Below are positions 24,674 through 36,610 of a stretch of 64,000 nucleotides of DNA, in pieces. Position numbers and translations under genes: made by a program. Source of the stretch: Rhododendron vialii (lineage: Eukaryota > Streptophyta > Magnoliopsida > Ericales > Ericaceae); assembly GCF_030253575.1 (NCBI RefSeq), contig NC_080569.1, positions 8,065,501-8,129,500 on the forward strand, read 5' to 3'. The first letter of the stretch is position 1. The number at the start of each line of letters is the position of its first letter. Below the pieces are notes generated by a model that searched no databases, had not been told where the DNA came from, and saw only the letters and a list, made by a program, of their open reading frames with translations.

Positions 24674-26060
24674 ACATTAATGCCATTGGGTATTTGAAAG
24701 TAATAAAATTGGGTAAAACTTGAGTTTTGGCATTGGAAATGCTCCCACCCAAATTGTGTTTGCTCAAAATTTGACTCAAATTTGGGGGGGTAAATGGGTT
24801 AGGACTAGAGATGCTCCAAGGGTTTGTTTGGAGGTGGGAGAAGAGAGTGGAATGAGGGTGGGATGGGTTGGGATAATCTGAAAAGGGAAGGCTCTTATCC
24901 GGTGTTAATTTGGTTCGCCTCTAAACACCCAAGTTGCTTATCCCAGCCCGTCAGATTATCTAGGTGTGGAGAGTTACAGATGTGCCCCCAAAACCCTTCA
25001 AACCCTTTGTTCTATTTTTATTAAAAGGAGGATTATATAAGGGCAATTAAGTAATTTTTCATATTATTTCATCTACTCTTGTTCACTTGTATCAAGTACC
25101 AAACAAACTCCTTCTTAGCTAACCTTTCTTTTTATCCCACGTCTTACTATCCCCTACTCTGCCTCATTCTTCTCCGTTTCGCCCGACAAACCGACCATAA
25201 AAAAGTGAAAGTATAAGCATCACTGCGTGTTACTACTATTCACTTCACCCATGCGGGCACTATCATACCCGTCCAAATCTATGGTCCAAGTCTTGTCTTT
25301 GACAATGCTAATTTTAATCCTTCAGTATGGACATCGATTCTGAATGGAGTATAAAAAAATTTGGATATATCTCTGCAACGTCCAGAGATGTAAACGTTAA
25401 TTGTTTACATAAATTGTGAGCCCACAGGTCCTCTGCTCATTTAACATTTGCTTAATTTGTTGCAAATCATTACTACAAGGTGGTGTCAAGATTATGCAAG
25501 CGATCGAGAAAAGAGTGCCAGAAGCAAAATGGGGATGAAATTTTCTGTTAGCACAGAAACAGAATATGGTTGATCAATGTTAAAATTATAGTAATTGGTC
25601 ACTACATTATTGTTTTTTTTTTTTTGGTAAGACAAAGTGTCCCGGACCAGTTTGTGTGCACTTCGGACTAATTCCTACAGCCCTTTTCGCAACTGTTTCA
25701 CACGCTTACTTGTGGGGGTGAGGTATCTTCAAGAATTGCGGGCAAATGAAATCGAATCCAAGACCTTAAAAATGAGCAAACCTCCTGAGTCACAAGCGAA
25801 TTCAAGGAAGTTGGTCAAGATATTAATGCATATTGCGTATGCACGCCATTATTATTAATCGTCTTTTTTTTTTTTTTTTTTTGTGAAACTTTTGCTAGTG
25901 GTTTCGTATCACAGTTGTATATACTCCATTGTCTCATCCACATGCTTCGATAATATAACATGGGTGAGTATTGCGCAATGCTATTACGGATTACTTTAAC
26001 CACAAATTCGATCATAAAACTTTGAACCCTCTAAATTTTATTCATATTTGCTTAGAATTA

Positions 26061-26403
26061 GGGTGAGTTATCCCCAATTTTACGGTATTTTTTTCTTCTT
26101 TTCTAAATTTTTGTAAGTTTCGCATTTTATTTCCTGATGAATTATTAGCCATTCGACGAGAACGGTTTAAAAAGTTAAAGAATTATGATTAAAAAAAATT
26201 AAAGAAAGATGAAAAATACCAAACAGTCAGTATTTGTTGTCTATGATGTCGTCTTATAATAACTTTTTCCATATTTATGTGATTCCGCTTATTGAGACGA
26301 ATAATTAATCATAAAAATTAAGACGGAAAAAGCAAAAAAAAATACCAAAAAAAAAATTACTGAAAAACAGATATCGAACCAAAAAATTAGAATGAACTCA
26401 CCC
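26061..26403. mobile_element. AT-rich TIR MITE, unit B copy
   Basis: Same termini (GGGTGAGTT / AACTCACCC) and position as 16069-16418. Confidence 0.65.
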
Positions 26404-26430
26404 AAGAAGCTCTGATCAACTGGGATGTTA

Positions 26431-27082
26431 GGGGGTGTTTGGGAGCCTACTTTTTGGCTTTTCATTTTTAATTTTTTGTCTTTTTGGCTTTTTTGACTAT
26501 GGTCAAAATGTGTTTCGAATATGGTAGGAGTGTTTGGAAGATATGTGCAGAATATATTTTGGAACAGTGGTCGTGTTTGGTAGATAAATGATGAAAATGA
26601 ATTATAGGTTGGTTTTTTACCATATTGCCCTTGTTAAAAGATTATGAATCATGCTTTTTCCATTTATTTTTAAGTTAGTAGTTAAATAAAAAAAATTGGT
26701 TATTGCAGTTTTAAAATATTCCATAACTTTGAGTTATAAATATTTTTATTTGGTAATTAAAAATATTACCATGTAAGTAATATTTGAAATAAGAAAACCA
26801 TTAACTTCATTTAACGAACTGAAAAAAAAAATACACACATTGCCAACATTACACAACTACTTCAGGAAAAAAAACAAAAAGGAGAAAATGTAAAAATGGG
26901 AAAAGTACCTCCGGACCAACTTCTCACTTTTGGCCTCTAACTCCAAAAATGGTGAATAAGTTTTCAGAAAAGCTATTCCAGAAGTAGCTCCCCAAACACT
27001 CAAAATGGGAAAAGGGGAATCTGAAAATGAGAAAAGGAAGGAGCCAAACACCCGAAAATGGGAAAAGGAGTATCCTTATTTA
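26431..27082. mobile_element. Tourist-like insertion block in unit B
   Basis: Starts GGGGGTGTTTGGGAGCC directly after TTA (26428-26430). Inverted counterparts occur inside (AGCTCCCCAAACACTC near 26985-27000 and GGAGCCAAACACCC near 27040). Absent from unit A. Probably one or two nested PIF/Harbinger MITEs; the right boundary is uncertain. Confidence 0.55.
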
Positions 27083-27349
27083 GGGGGTGTTTGGACAAAT
27101 AAGCCAAAGTGGCTTATTTTTTATCCTTATTCAAATTTTTTTCATATCACTTGGCTTATCCTCATTTTTTTTGGGGATTATTGCATCCTCATGACGAGAG
27201 GAATCTAAAAAGTATAAAATTTTGATCGAAATCCAATAATTTTTGAATAAAGACGAAAAAATTGGTTTATTAACTTATTTTTGTCTTTATGTGGCTTTAT
27301 TTGGCTCATTTTTTGCGGGGAAAGCCAGCGACTTTTTTAAAAGAACCCC
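27083..27349. mobile_element. Tourist-like MITE with TTA target
   Basis: GGGGGTGTTTGGACAAATAAG at left, AAAGAACCCC-type right end, TTA on both sides (27080-27082 and 27350-27352). Its interior GACGAGAGGAATC...AAAAGTA...GATCGAAA core recurs at about 31420-31720, 55110-55320 and 60130-60390. Confidence 0.6.
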
Positions 27350-27425
27350 TTATACTTTCTTGTTTCAAAAAATGAGGTCCTTAGTGAATTTTGTTTGACT
27401 TTCATGACACACACACAGACACTCA

Positions 27426-27428
<3 letters not shown>

Positions 27429-27463
<35 letters not shown>
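27429..27463. repeat. (CT)n microsatellite
   Basis: Uninterrupted CT run at the place where unit A has its minisatellite. Confidence 0.9.
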
Positions 27464-27466
<3 letters not shown>

Positions 27467-27540
27467 TGTTTTTGATCATGGGAAAAGCCCCCCCTCCCTT
27501 TCTCTCTTTACCAAAAGCTTCTCATATCATCATTTGCATT

Positions 27541-27713
27541 AGAATTGTGATTTTAGCACTCCAAAAATTAATGAAAAAGCTTTAAATTGATAAAAGCACT
27601 TCAAAATTAAATTGTGTTAATACATAAAATGATGTCATTTTGAAGCCTTTCCATCAATTTTTGAATTGCTAAAATCAGAATTGTGATTTTGACAATCCAA
27701 AAATTGACTTTAC
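27541..27713. mobile_element. MITE, family 2, unit B only
   Basis: AATTGTGATTTTAGCACTCC at left; CTAAAATCAGAATTGTG and related sequence at right in inverted order, with TCCAAAAATTAATG / CATCAATTTTTG inner arms. Unit A reads straight through (CATTTGCATTATCCC), so insertion followed the duplication. Its inner arms resemble 54071-54194. Confidence 0.6.
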
Positions 27714-28262
27714 GTTATCCCACCTGCGTATATTCCGACTGAAAAAAACCACTGTGTATTTATTGAACTATGTCAGCAAAGCAAACGGGCCTTGACTCCT
27801 CGCTTTTCGTACCAAAACACCATGAAGTGTACATATTCTGTAACACCTGCATCCATTCACTCCTCCGCAACATTTTAGATCTGTGAGGCAAAGCTGCCTT
27901 CTGGGCATTCCATAAAATCCTCAGGTACGTTTCAGTTTCTCAAATCTTTTTAATTTGACTTGGCCCAAAAATAAATAAATTAATTCGCACTTTGTTCATG
28001 CATTCTCCCCCCCCCCCCCCCCCACTTTCTGTATGCCTTGATGTGAAAATCTTTCGTGCTCTGGCTTCTGTTTTTTTTTTGGTAGATGTCTTTCGTGCTC
28101 TGGGCTGCTTAAACGGTTTCTTCATTCTGTCACTGGTCTTGTTGATTCAGACCATTCAACTCCCAAAAAGATTGTCCTGAACTGGTTGATAGATTTCTTG
28201 AAAGTATGGTTCTTGATTCCACTGCCACTGACGGGGAAATTCAAAAAATGGACATACACTAC

Positions 28263-29825
28263 CAGGGATGGAGTTAGAGAGAGGTCAGTAGAGGCGGTCG
28301 TCCCTGCGAAAAGAAAAGAAAAACTTTACTTATTATATGTAAAATAAAAAAATTCTATAAAAGTATAGAGGCTTGCCCCCCTCTAGTATTTTGGGGGAAA
28401 AGAATAAAATGGAAGTAAGTAGTTAGTAACCTTTGAAATGCAAAGATGAAATGCAAAGATACCAATATTAATTTTGTAAACGCTACGGGTTAAATAAAAC
28501 AAAACATAGTAAGGGTTAACATAGTGAGTATTCAAATATTTAACTTTCAGTTTTTACCCACAAAAATCCTTAATCGTTAAGAGGGTTTCATACGCCGGAC
28601 TTTTTTTTCTCTCTGCCTAAAAAATCTTCATTGCACACCAGACCTCTCTCTCCCTCTTTCTTGACACAAGAATCCCACATCGTCAAAACTTTGAAGACAG
28701 TTTCGAGAAAATAAGAACATAAGAGAAGAAATTTTGAGAACTCTAAGTAATCTTGGTGAAATCTAAATTGTAACTATGAAATGAGTGAATACTAGACTCC
28801 ACAACACGATGGGGATGAACTTTAGCAAGTTTCTAAATTACTTACATGGAGAGGGATAATGTGAAAATGTTTGATGCCGATTCTATCATCGAAATTTTTA
28901 ATGATATGAATGAGCGGAATGCAATTGAAGTTGCTTCGTTTTACTAGATAAGCTGAGGTAAGTCATTAATACTTTTGCAATATATATCAACTTCCGTGGT
29001 GGCACTGTTGATAACGATTATCATTTCGTTATTAGTAGTAATCTTAGCTTTATCACATTGGATTTTTTATTTTTGTGTTCCATTGTTTGGGAGGGGGGAA
29101 ACATGCTGATAGAACTTCCCAGGGAGTAGCTCTTTACGTAGGCAATGTATAATCAATTTCTTTTATATGCTTGCTGTTTTATCTTTTTTAATGTTGTTTG
29201 ATTTTCTATCTTGAAGATATGGTGCAAAGGTCGCCGCCGCAGCAAGCATCCCGCATAGGCATAATACGTTTAAGAGTGTCACGCCGCGACACATGCACAG
29301 CACGAGCACGAAAAGGGGCACGACACAACATGATTAAAAATTTAAACATATAAAATAATTAATCACAAAAGTAGATGTAAGCTACGTGTACACTCTTTGT
29401 CCTATAATTGATGTGTCACAATGTTGATGATTACAAATAAAAAGGTATTACATTCATTTTTAAATTTGCAATTGATTGTCAATTGATAGTTGAGTAGCAG
29501 CTAACTTAGTTAAAATGTACTCAAACTATAATGATGAAACTTTTACTTATTTACCTTCATTGTTTTATGAAATTGTAATTTTTCATAATATTTCGTATTT
29601 TTTCAGTTTAACTATTTTATTTTAGTATTTTTATGCAGAATTGATCGCATATTTTATTTAAATTCTTTTGGGAGCATAATTTATGAAAAGCATAATTAAG
29701 TATGGATCATGTTACTATTTTTTACATTTTTGAGTTTTAATGTATTCACGTTTTTATGCACATTTTTTTTTTTGTCTCGCATACATGGTCGCCCCTGTGT
29801 AGTGAAATTCCTGGCTCCGTCCCTG
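28263..29825. mobile_element. Non-autonomous hAT-like element, sister copy
   Basis: Termini CAGGGATGGAGTTAGAG / CTGGCTCCGTCCCTG. Interior collinear with 20803-22667 without the 296-base duplication; 1563 bases. The flanks do not form a target duplication: left flank is NPF upstream sequence (ACATACACTAC), right flank is NPF 3' flank sequence, so a rearrangement occurred at or after insertion. Confidence 0.85.
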
Positions 29826-31085
29826 ACACACCTAAATGATCGTTGTATGCGCGTTATACATGTTGGGGACAAGGGACATGCCAGAGATACTCATAAATAT
29901 GTGTAGGACATGTTAGGCAGTGCGTCCACTAATCGTATTTGTTTACCACTCAAGGTGTTGAGGACTACTTCACTTGTTAGATAGTCTTCGATCTCATGCT
30001 ATCAATTTTTGGATTGGGTCAGTTCATACGAATTTTATTGCACCTTTAATTGGATCTTTTGCTAGTTGATGGCCGAATTAATCCCGAATAAGTCAATCAA
30101 ACGAACCGGACGCTGAATTATAAAAATTGACAAGGAAGAGGACCTAAGGGAATTTGTGGCAGTGGTTATCGAACATTAGTCAACTTGGAGAGGTGTTTAT
30201 TGTAAATATTTTTTTTTTATCCGCTTGTAAATATTGTTGTTAAACTTTTTTTTTTTTTGATAGGCTTAAAAATATCAAAGTGAGACTTTTGAAAATATAA
30301 GCTTTTAAAGTTTTTTTTTCGATGATAAAGTAAACGCCGTTCCAAATAAGTTAGGACAACTTTTTAAATAGTAATAAAAAAATCAACATTAAAAAAGTTG
30401 ACATAATGGTCAAGGTCTGAAACTTAGGAATTTGTTTCCTTTTAAGGTTTCAGATTCGAAATCTCTCAGGTGCTATCAATTTCCTTCGAGCCAGTTTATA
30501 CGAAGATTTGCTCTGACTTTAGGTGGAGAAACAGTTGAATTAATTTCCACAATTAATTGAAGTGCGAGTAAATTGGTCCGGACACCCATCGGTAACTGAT
30601 GGCAAACACCGGCAATTTTATAGTATGTCAGAATGTGACATATTGATTCCCGAGGGGATTTAGGCCCCGTTTCAAAACACCTTCTTAAAAAATAAGTACT
30701 TATTTCACATTTTTAAACTCAAAAATAATATAAATGAAAAATAATTTTTCAATTTTTTTTGCACCGTATTAAAGATCTCAATGAGATCTATCAAACAAGA
30801 TCCATAGTGATAGAAAAATTATTTGCGTAAGCACATGATTTTTGAGCTTGAAATTACATTCTTAAAAAATAAATACTTATTTATCGTTCCGAAACGGAGC
30901 ATAAGGGGTGAGAGAATATAGGGCCCCCACGATTTCCATTGTTCATAGTTCAACTTTCCCGGGCCCTCGAGATTATTGGCCGCCTTCGACAATGGTGGAC
31001 TATTTATCCATTTACCAGCTCATATTGGGAATTAGCTTAGCTAGGCCCTTGAAGCATCTAACATTTGACTCTTCAATGCTTCGTT
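29826..31085. repeat. Orphan copy of NPF 3' flank
   Basis: Matches about 37050-38090 (CCTAAATGATCGTTGTATGC through TAGCTAGGCCCT) in direct orientation, but no NPF exon lies nearby on its left. It extends past the right border of the tandem unit, so it was derived from the right-hand side of the array. Interrupted by a MITE at 30662-30901. Confidence 0.85.
30662..30901. mobile_element. MITE with GGCCCCGTTTC termini
   Basis: GGCCCCGTTTCAAAAC at left; CGTTCCGAAACGGAGC at right, inverted. Inner TAAATACTTATTT arms pair with AAATAAGTACTTATT. Absent from the matching site near 37920. Confidence 0.6.
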
Positions 31086-31404
31086 CACTTCACAATTTTA
31101 CTCAAAAAATATTTCTCAATTCAATCATTATTCTCATTTATCACTTTGTCTCTCTCTATTTTTTACCTCTCTCTCTAATTATTACATGGTGAAGATCACT
31201 ATTTTAGAGAGAGAGTCGAACCGAGGAATATACTGCCCAACCGCATCGGAAAGGCATAAACCAGAGAGAGATTTGGAAGACCCAAAACCGAAATCAATTT
31301 TGTGTCAAACTTTTAGCATTTATCACACTCGCAAATATTCTCTCTCTCGTTTGTGTTTCGTTCAGACTCTAGATGACAATTTCGTTCAGACAGATCTTTG
31401 ATTT

Positions 31405-31735
31405 TTTTAGCATTTATCAATTTTGCGTCAAACTTTTGTGAATTATTGATTCGTCTAGAGTCTAGACGAGAGGAATCGGAAAAGTAAAAAAATTTGATCG
31501 AAACTCATAATTTTTTTAACAAAGATGAAAAATAAGTCAAAAAGACAACTTATTTTTGTTTTTTTAAAAAAGCATTATGAGTTTTGATCAAAATTTTTTA
31601 CTTTTCTGATTTCTCTTGCTGAAACGAATCAATAAGTCACAAAAGTTTAAAGCAAAACTAACAAATGCAAAAAAAAACAAAATTTGAATAAAAACAAAAA
31701 AATAAGTTACTATTTCACTTATAAAGCCAAATCCA
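31405..31735. mobile_element. Hairpin MITE, GACGAGAGGAATC family
   Basis: A central inverted repeat (AAACTCATAATTTTTTTAAC / AAAAAAGCATTATGAGTTTTG) is flanked by AGAGGAATCGGAAAAGTA and its mirrored TACTTTTCTGATTTCTCT. Same family as 27083-27349, about 55110-55320 and 60130-60390. Confidence 0.55.
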
Positions 31736-31793
31736 CCCTAAGTGTACAGGGTAATTTGGTCATTTAGTAGTAGAGGGATAGTATGTTAATATT

Positions 31794-31925
31794 AATGTAC
31801 ATGGATATTTTAGTCATTTAAATTTACAGGGGTAATATGATCATTTTAATGTACATGGATATTTTAGTCATTTAAATTTACAGGGGTAATATGATCATTT
31901 TAATATACATTGATAATTTAGTCAT
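31794..31925. repeat. Tandem repeat, period 54
   Basis: AATGTACATGGATATTTTAG units start at 31794 and 31848, with a partial diverged unit at 31902. Confidence 0.9.
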
Positions 31926-32105
31926 TTTAAATTTTAGCATATAGTAGTATATAATTGGGCTAATGGGCGGGTCGGGTTTGTTTTTAAATAAATGGGTCGG
32001 GCTGGGTATGGGTAACTAGTCTCATAATTAATGGGTCATTAACCCATTAAAGACCCAAACTATTTACAACTTACCCATTTTGATCCAAACCCGCCCATTT
32101 GCCAC

Positions 32106-33277
32106 CCCTAAGAAAATTCAAAAAATGGCCAAAACTTCTCCGTTTTTTTGGTTAGGAATCAGATGCTTTATAGACTTGAGAGTCTAAGACACGGGGAAAA
32201 AGAGAAAAGGACAATAAAGTAGACATGCTACATACACTACCATCCATCCACTACTTATTGATAAAAGTATTTAGATAGTAGTGTTTATTAACTGGGGAAC
32301 TTTTTTTCTCTCTCTCTCTGGGATTTGTCGAAGATTTTGAGGTTACGAGTTTCTTCTCAAACACTGTGTAATGTGTATTATATCTTCAAAGCTTCTTCCA
32401 CATGAGGAATCACTTACCTCATCGATATATGATTTAAAGAATAAACACTGATCAAAATATGGTTTTAAAAAAACTGATCGAATTTTATACTCCCTCCGTC
32501 CCAAAAAGAATGACAATTTTTGAAATTCGTGTCATTTTTCATCACTTATATCTTTCAATCTATAATGTTTTTCATGAGTTTGAAAACTTTGTATAATAGA
32601 ACTAATCGAGAACTATCAAATAATATCCATATTGCATATTTTTTGAAATCCATATTGAAAGACATAATGAATTGAAATTGACACGGATATCAAAAATTGA
32701 GATCTAATTTGGGATGGAGGGAGTAGCTTTATAACTGCCAACGCATTGGCTTATATCGCTCTCTTAGAGCAAGTCCACTAAACCCATATAGTAATTGGGA
32801 ACTCGGGGACTTGTAGTGCATACAATTGTGTAATGCGCAATCTGAGTTGTCCAATAGTGTTTTTAATTGTCCAAATTTGTTAGAAGAATCTTGCAGTGCA
32901 CTACAGAGTGTTGAGCGAAAATTGTAAATCAGCAATGAAAAAGTCATAACTGGTGTCGAATTTGGCAGCAACTTTGACAAATTTGTTGCATCAACCCAGC
33001 CACCCAAGCCAACTGATCTGCATCCAAAAATTGAGTTGGCTTAATCCAATGATATAGATTTGAGATTGGGTAAAAATGGCACCAAATTGATGCAACAACA
33101 TTGCTATTTTTTCACGTTTTGACACCGTAACACGTACAGATGGTGCTCAACCTAAGGACGACACCAAAAAGTTATTTTGATATTACTGGGTGGACTTGCT
33201 CTTACCTTGCTTCAAATGATAGTTGTTTAACTCATCGCGTTGTGAGAAAATTCCCAAACACAGATTAATTGTGGATC
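32106..33277. other. NPF copy B promoter-proximal region
   Basis: Collinear with 17372-18596 and includes the Stowaway at 32488-32725. Carries about 50 extra bases near 32220-32270 relative to unit A, and lacks about 60 bases just before the ATG that unit A has at 18490-18560. Confidence 0.6.
32488..32725. mobile_element. Stowaway MITE upstream of NPF copy B
   Basis: CTCCCTCCGTCCCAAAAAG / TTTGGGATGGAGGGAG with flanking TA; ortholog of 17712-17949. Confidence 0.9.
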
Positions 33278-36200
33278 ATGAATTCAACAGACGGTGAAAA
33301 CACCATGGAAAAAGAAGAACGTAACTATACTAAGGACGGGACGGTAGATTATCGTGGTAACCCTGCCAACAAGAAGAAAACCGGAACTTGGAAGGCTTGT
33401 CCCTATATCCTAGGTACTTATGTTTTGAATTGGTTATTCATATGATAATTGACATTCGACATTGAAGAAATGGTATTTATCGAGCTTTATGTTTATGGAA
33501 TATCTACAGGGACTGAATGTTGTGAAAGATTGGCATACTATGGAATGAGCTCCAACTTGGTGCTTTATTTCAAGCATCGACTCAATCAGCGGAGTGCAAC
33601 CGCTTCTAAATATCATTCCCATTGGGTCGGTACATGTTACATCACACCACTGATTGGTGCATTTCTTGCTGATTCCTATCTCGGAAGATATTGGACAATT
33701 GCCTGCTTCTCAACCATCTATATCTTCGTAAGTCCGGCTTGTTTATTGCTATATATATTTGTTCATCAACAAAGTGAATTTGTTTGACTCAGTTTTAGAG
33801 GTTTGAAAAGCCGATGCGGGACGCAATTCTGATGCATCACATTTGGATTGCACTTATGCCAATAGGCAAGGAAGTGTGTAAGCCTAAACGAACAAATGGT
33901 TTTTACAATACCATGGACTTAATTATGTGCCCTAGAGACTTAAGAACAAGGTAAGAGAGATGATTTTTTCCAAGGGGCTAATTTGTTCATAATAAATACA
34001 CTACTTAATCCAGCCTTGCAAATTATGCTCATAGACGCAAAAAATCCTCAACTTGATGAAGTAATTTGACTCAGTTGTAAAGTGAAGAAGCTATGGGACA
34101 TTAATCTGCATGGGATGTGCTCATTTCTTCTGGCAATGGACATGGAAGTTCGTCGACCCTAACAACAATTTGTTTTTTACAACATCCTAGATTTAATTAT
34201 TCTTTGGCGTAGAATGCTTATGAACATAACAAAAAGTTGCAGTAAATTAGAATGAATATTTCCAAGTGGCTAATGAATTCAAAAAGTTCATTTTAGTTTC
34301 TAAAACGATAAAATTACTGTTGCTGGAAACTTGGAAATGCCAGGGGAAGGGTAGGCGTAATATTAACATGGATTGTGGTTTTAAAAACTGATATGAATTA
34401 GTAAATGATGATATGTGCATGTAGAGTACAATGTTGAAAAAGGATTCACGTAGTCGACTCCAATTCATAATGATGAAAGGGCTTAATTCGGTTTGGTAGC
34501 AGAGTTCTGCAAAAGTTCTTTGGTTTGAATTATTAGCTTGCTCTGAAATACTTAAAGTATCTCCATTACGTGTAGGGAATGACTTTGTTGACATTATCCG
34601 CGTCAGTTCCGGGCCTAAGGCCAGCCTGTGTTACGAAAGAAGATTGTCACCCAACTCATACACAGAGTGCAGTCACCTTCCTTGCTCTTTACCTGATAGC
34701 ATTGGGGTCCGGAGGGATTAAACCATGTATCTCTTCCTACGGAGCAGATCAGTTCGATGATGCAGATGAAGCCGAGAAGAATCACAAGAGCTCTTTCTTC
34801 AACTGGTTCTATTTCTCAATCAACATTGGTCAACTCATTGCCTCTTCTGTGCTTGTTTGGGTACAAGACAATGTGGGTTGGAATTGGGGGTTTGGCATTT
34901 CCACTGTGACCTTGGCACTTGCTGTTGCGAGTTTCTTTTCCGGTACTCGGTTGTATCGGAACCAGAAGCCCGGAGGCAGTCCTCTGACTCGGATATGTCA
35001 GGTGATAGTGGCATCGGTGAGAAAATGTCATGTTAAAGTGCCTGAAGATACGTCTCTTTTGTATGAGACAGCAGATGCAGAGTCTGCCAACAAAGGAAGC
35101 CGGAAGCTTGATCACACGAAAGATCTGAGGTGAGAATCATATTTGTTATTTGGTTTGTTGATTTCAGTAGGAAGATAAAATGACATAAATATGGTGTCTC
35201 TGCTAACGATACGGACACCTGACACGACACAGGGACCCCCATTTCAGCAAAATAGAGGACAACAAAAAATTGATATTCCGTATATTTCAATATGCGGCTT
35301 GTTTGAATTGTGCTAGATAACACTGAGCAAAAGTAAAAATTCTGTATGTTCCAAACTTGGAAGACCTTGATGGATGAAAATGGTTGCCTAATTTGTCCAA
35401 AACTGCTTACGAAATGGAGTTGTGCGTTTTGACGAGTTTGAAGTCTGTCCTGTTCTAAAAAAACATAGCATGGCAAGGACATATTTGCACGAATGTTTGA
35501 CATGGCATCCAAGAGGGTCTAGGGTGTGTCGGTGCCCGACACGACCCACAACCCTCTTGGACTGGTGCTTAGTTTCTTTATTTAGCTTAACATATCATGG
35601 GTCACGACCCACACATGTTGGCCTAGTACCTTAAAGAAAGTGGGCATTGAAAACGAATGGGTAAATGCATGTCCTAGTGACCTACTGACCTGCCTGCAAT
35701 AAGGATGGTTCAATGTTTCTTTTCCTTTTGGATTTCTGTCTTTGATAGCTCTCACCCAATGTTCTTAAATGTAGTTTCTTCGATAAGGCTGCTGTGGAGG
35801 TAGAAATCCAACGATAAGAAGAGCTCAAAATACCCATGGAGCCTTTGCACGGTGACCCAAGTTGAAGAGCTAAAAGCCATTGTGAGACTGCTTCCAATAT
35901 GGGCCACAGGTATCATCTTTGCTGCTGTATACAATCAGATGGGCAACTTTTTCGTGTTGCAAGGTGAGAGAATGGATACCCGTTTAGGCCACACTAGCTT
36001 CCACATCCCACCTGCATCACTGGGTATTTTCGACAACCTCAGTTTCATCTTCTGGGTCCCAATATATGACCGAATCATTGTTCCATTCGCCAAAAAATTT
36101 ACCGGTCACAAAAGCGGATTCACTCAACTTCAGCGAATGGGCACTGGCCTTGTCATATCCATCTTCACTATGCTATCCGCTGGTCTTTTGGAGCTTGCAA

Positions 36201-36610
36201 GGCTTAGAATTGTCAAAAAACACATTTACTATGACTACGAACAGATGCCCATGTCTATATTTTGGCAAGTTCCGCAATACTTTTTAATTGGGTGCGCAGG
36301 AGTATTCACCTTGATCGGACAGTTGGAATTTTTCTACGAGCAAGCACCAGATGCCATGAGGAGTTTGTCCTCCGCTCTCTCACTCACCACTGTTGCGCTA
36401 GGAAACTACTTGAGCTCTCTGTTGGTTACTATTGTCACCTCAATTAGTACCAAAAACGGGAAGCTCGGCTGGATACCTGACAACTTGAACTATGGTCACC
36501 TAGACTACTTCTTCTGGCTCTTGGCCATAATGAGTGTACTCAATTTAGGGGTCTATCTCTTCATAGCAAAGTGGTACACGTATAAAAGGCAGGTGGGGAC
36601 TCTCCGTTGA
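33278..36610 (+). pseudogene. NPF8-type peptide transporter, copy B, frameshifted
   Basis: Same four-exon structure as copy A: 33278-33413, 33510-33727, 34576-35129, 35775-36610, with identical splice sites. Exons 1-3 are open. Exon 4 is one base longer than in copy A: an extra A at 35804-35806 puts the frame into TAA at 35815-35817, predicting a 316-residue product that loses the second half of the transporter. Downstream, the rest of exon 4 is open in the shifted frame to the normal stop. In exon 2 the conserved WSGTCY of copy A reads WVGTCY, and in exon 3 GALIASS reads GQLIASS, suggesting relaxed constraint. Either a young pseudogene or, less likely, an assembly error at a short A run. Confidence 0.85.

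Larger units (their letters stand above)
24669..33277. other. Upstream region of NPF copy B
   Basis: No gene recognised. Orthologous to 14994-18596 but interrupted by several later insertions, annotated separately. Includes a poly-C run at 28007-28023. Confidence 0.55.
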
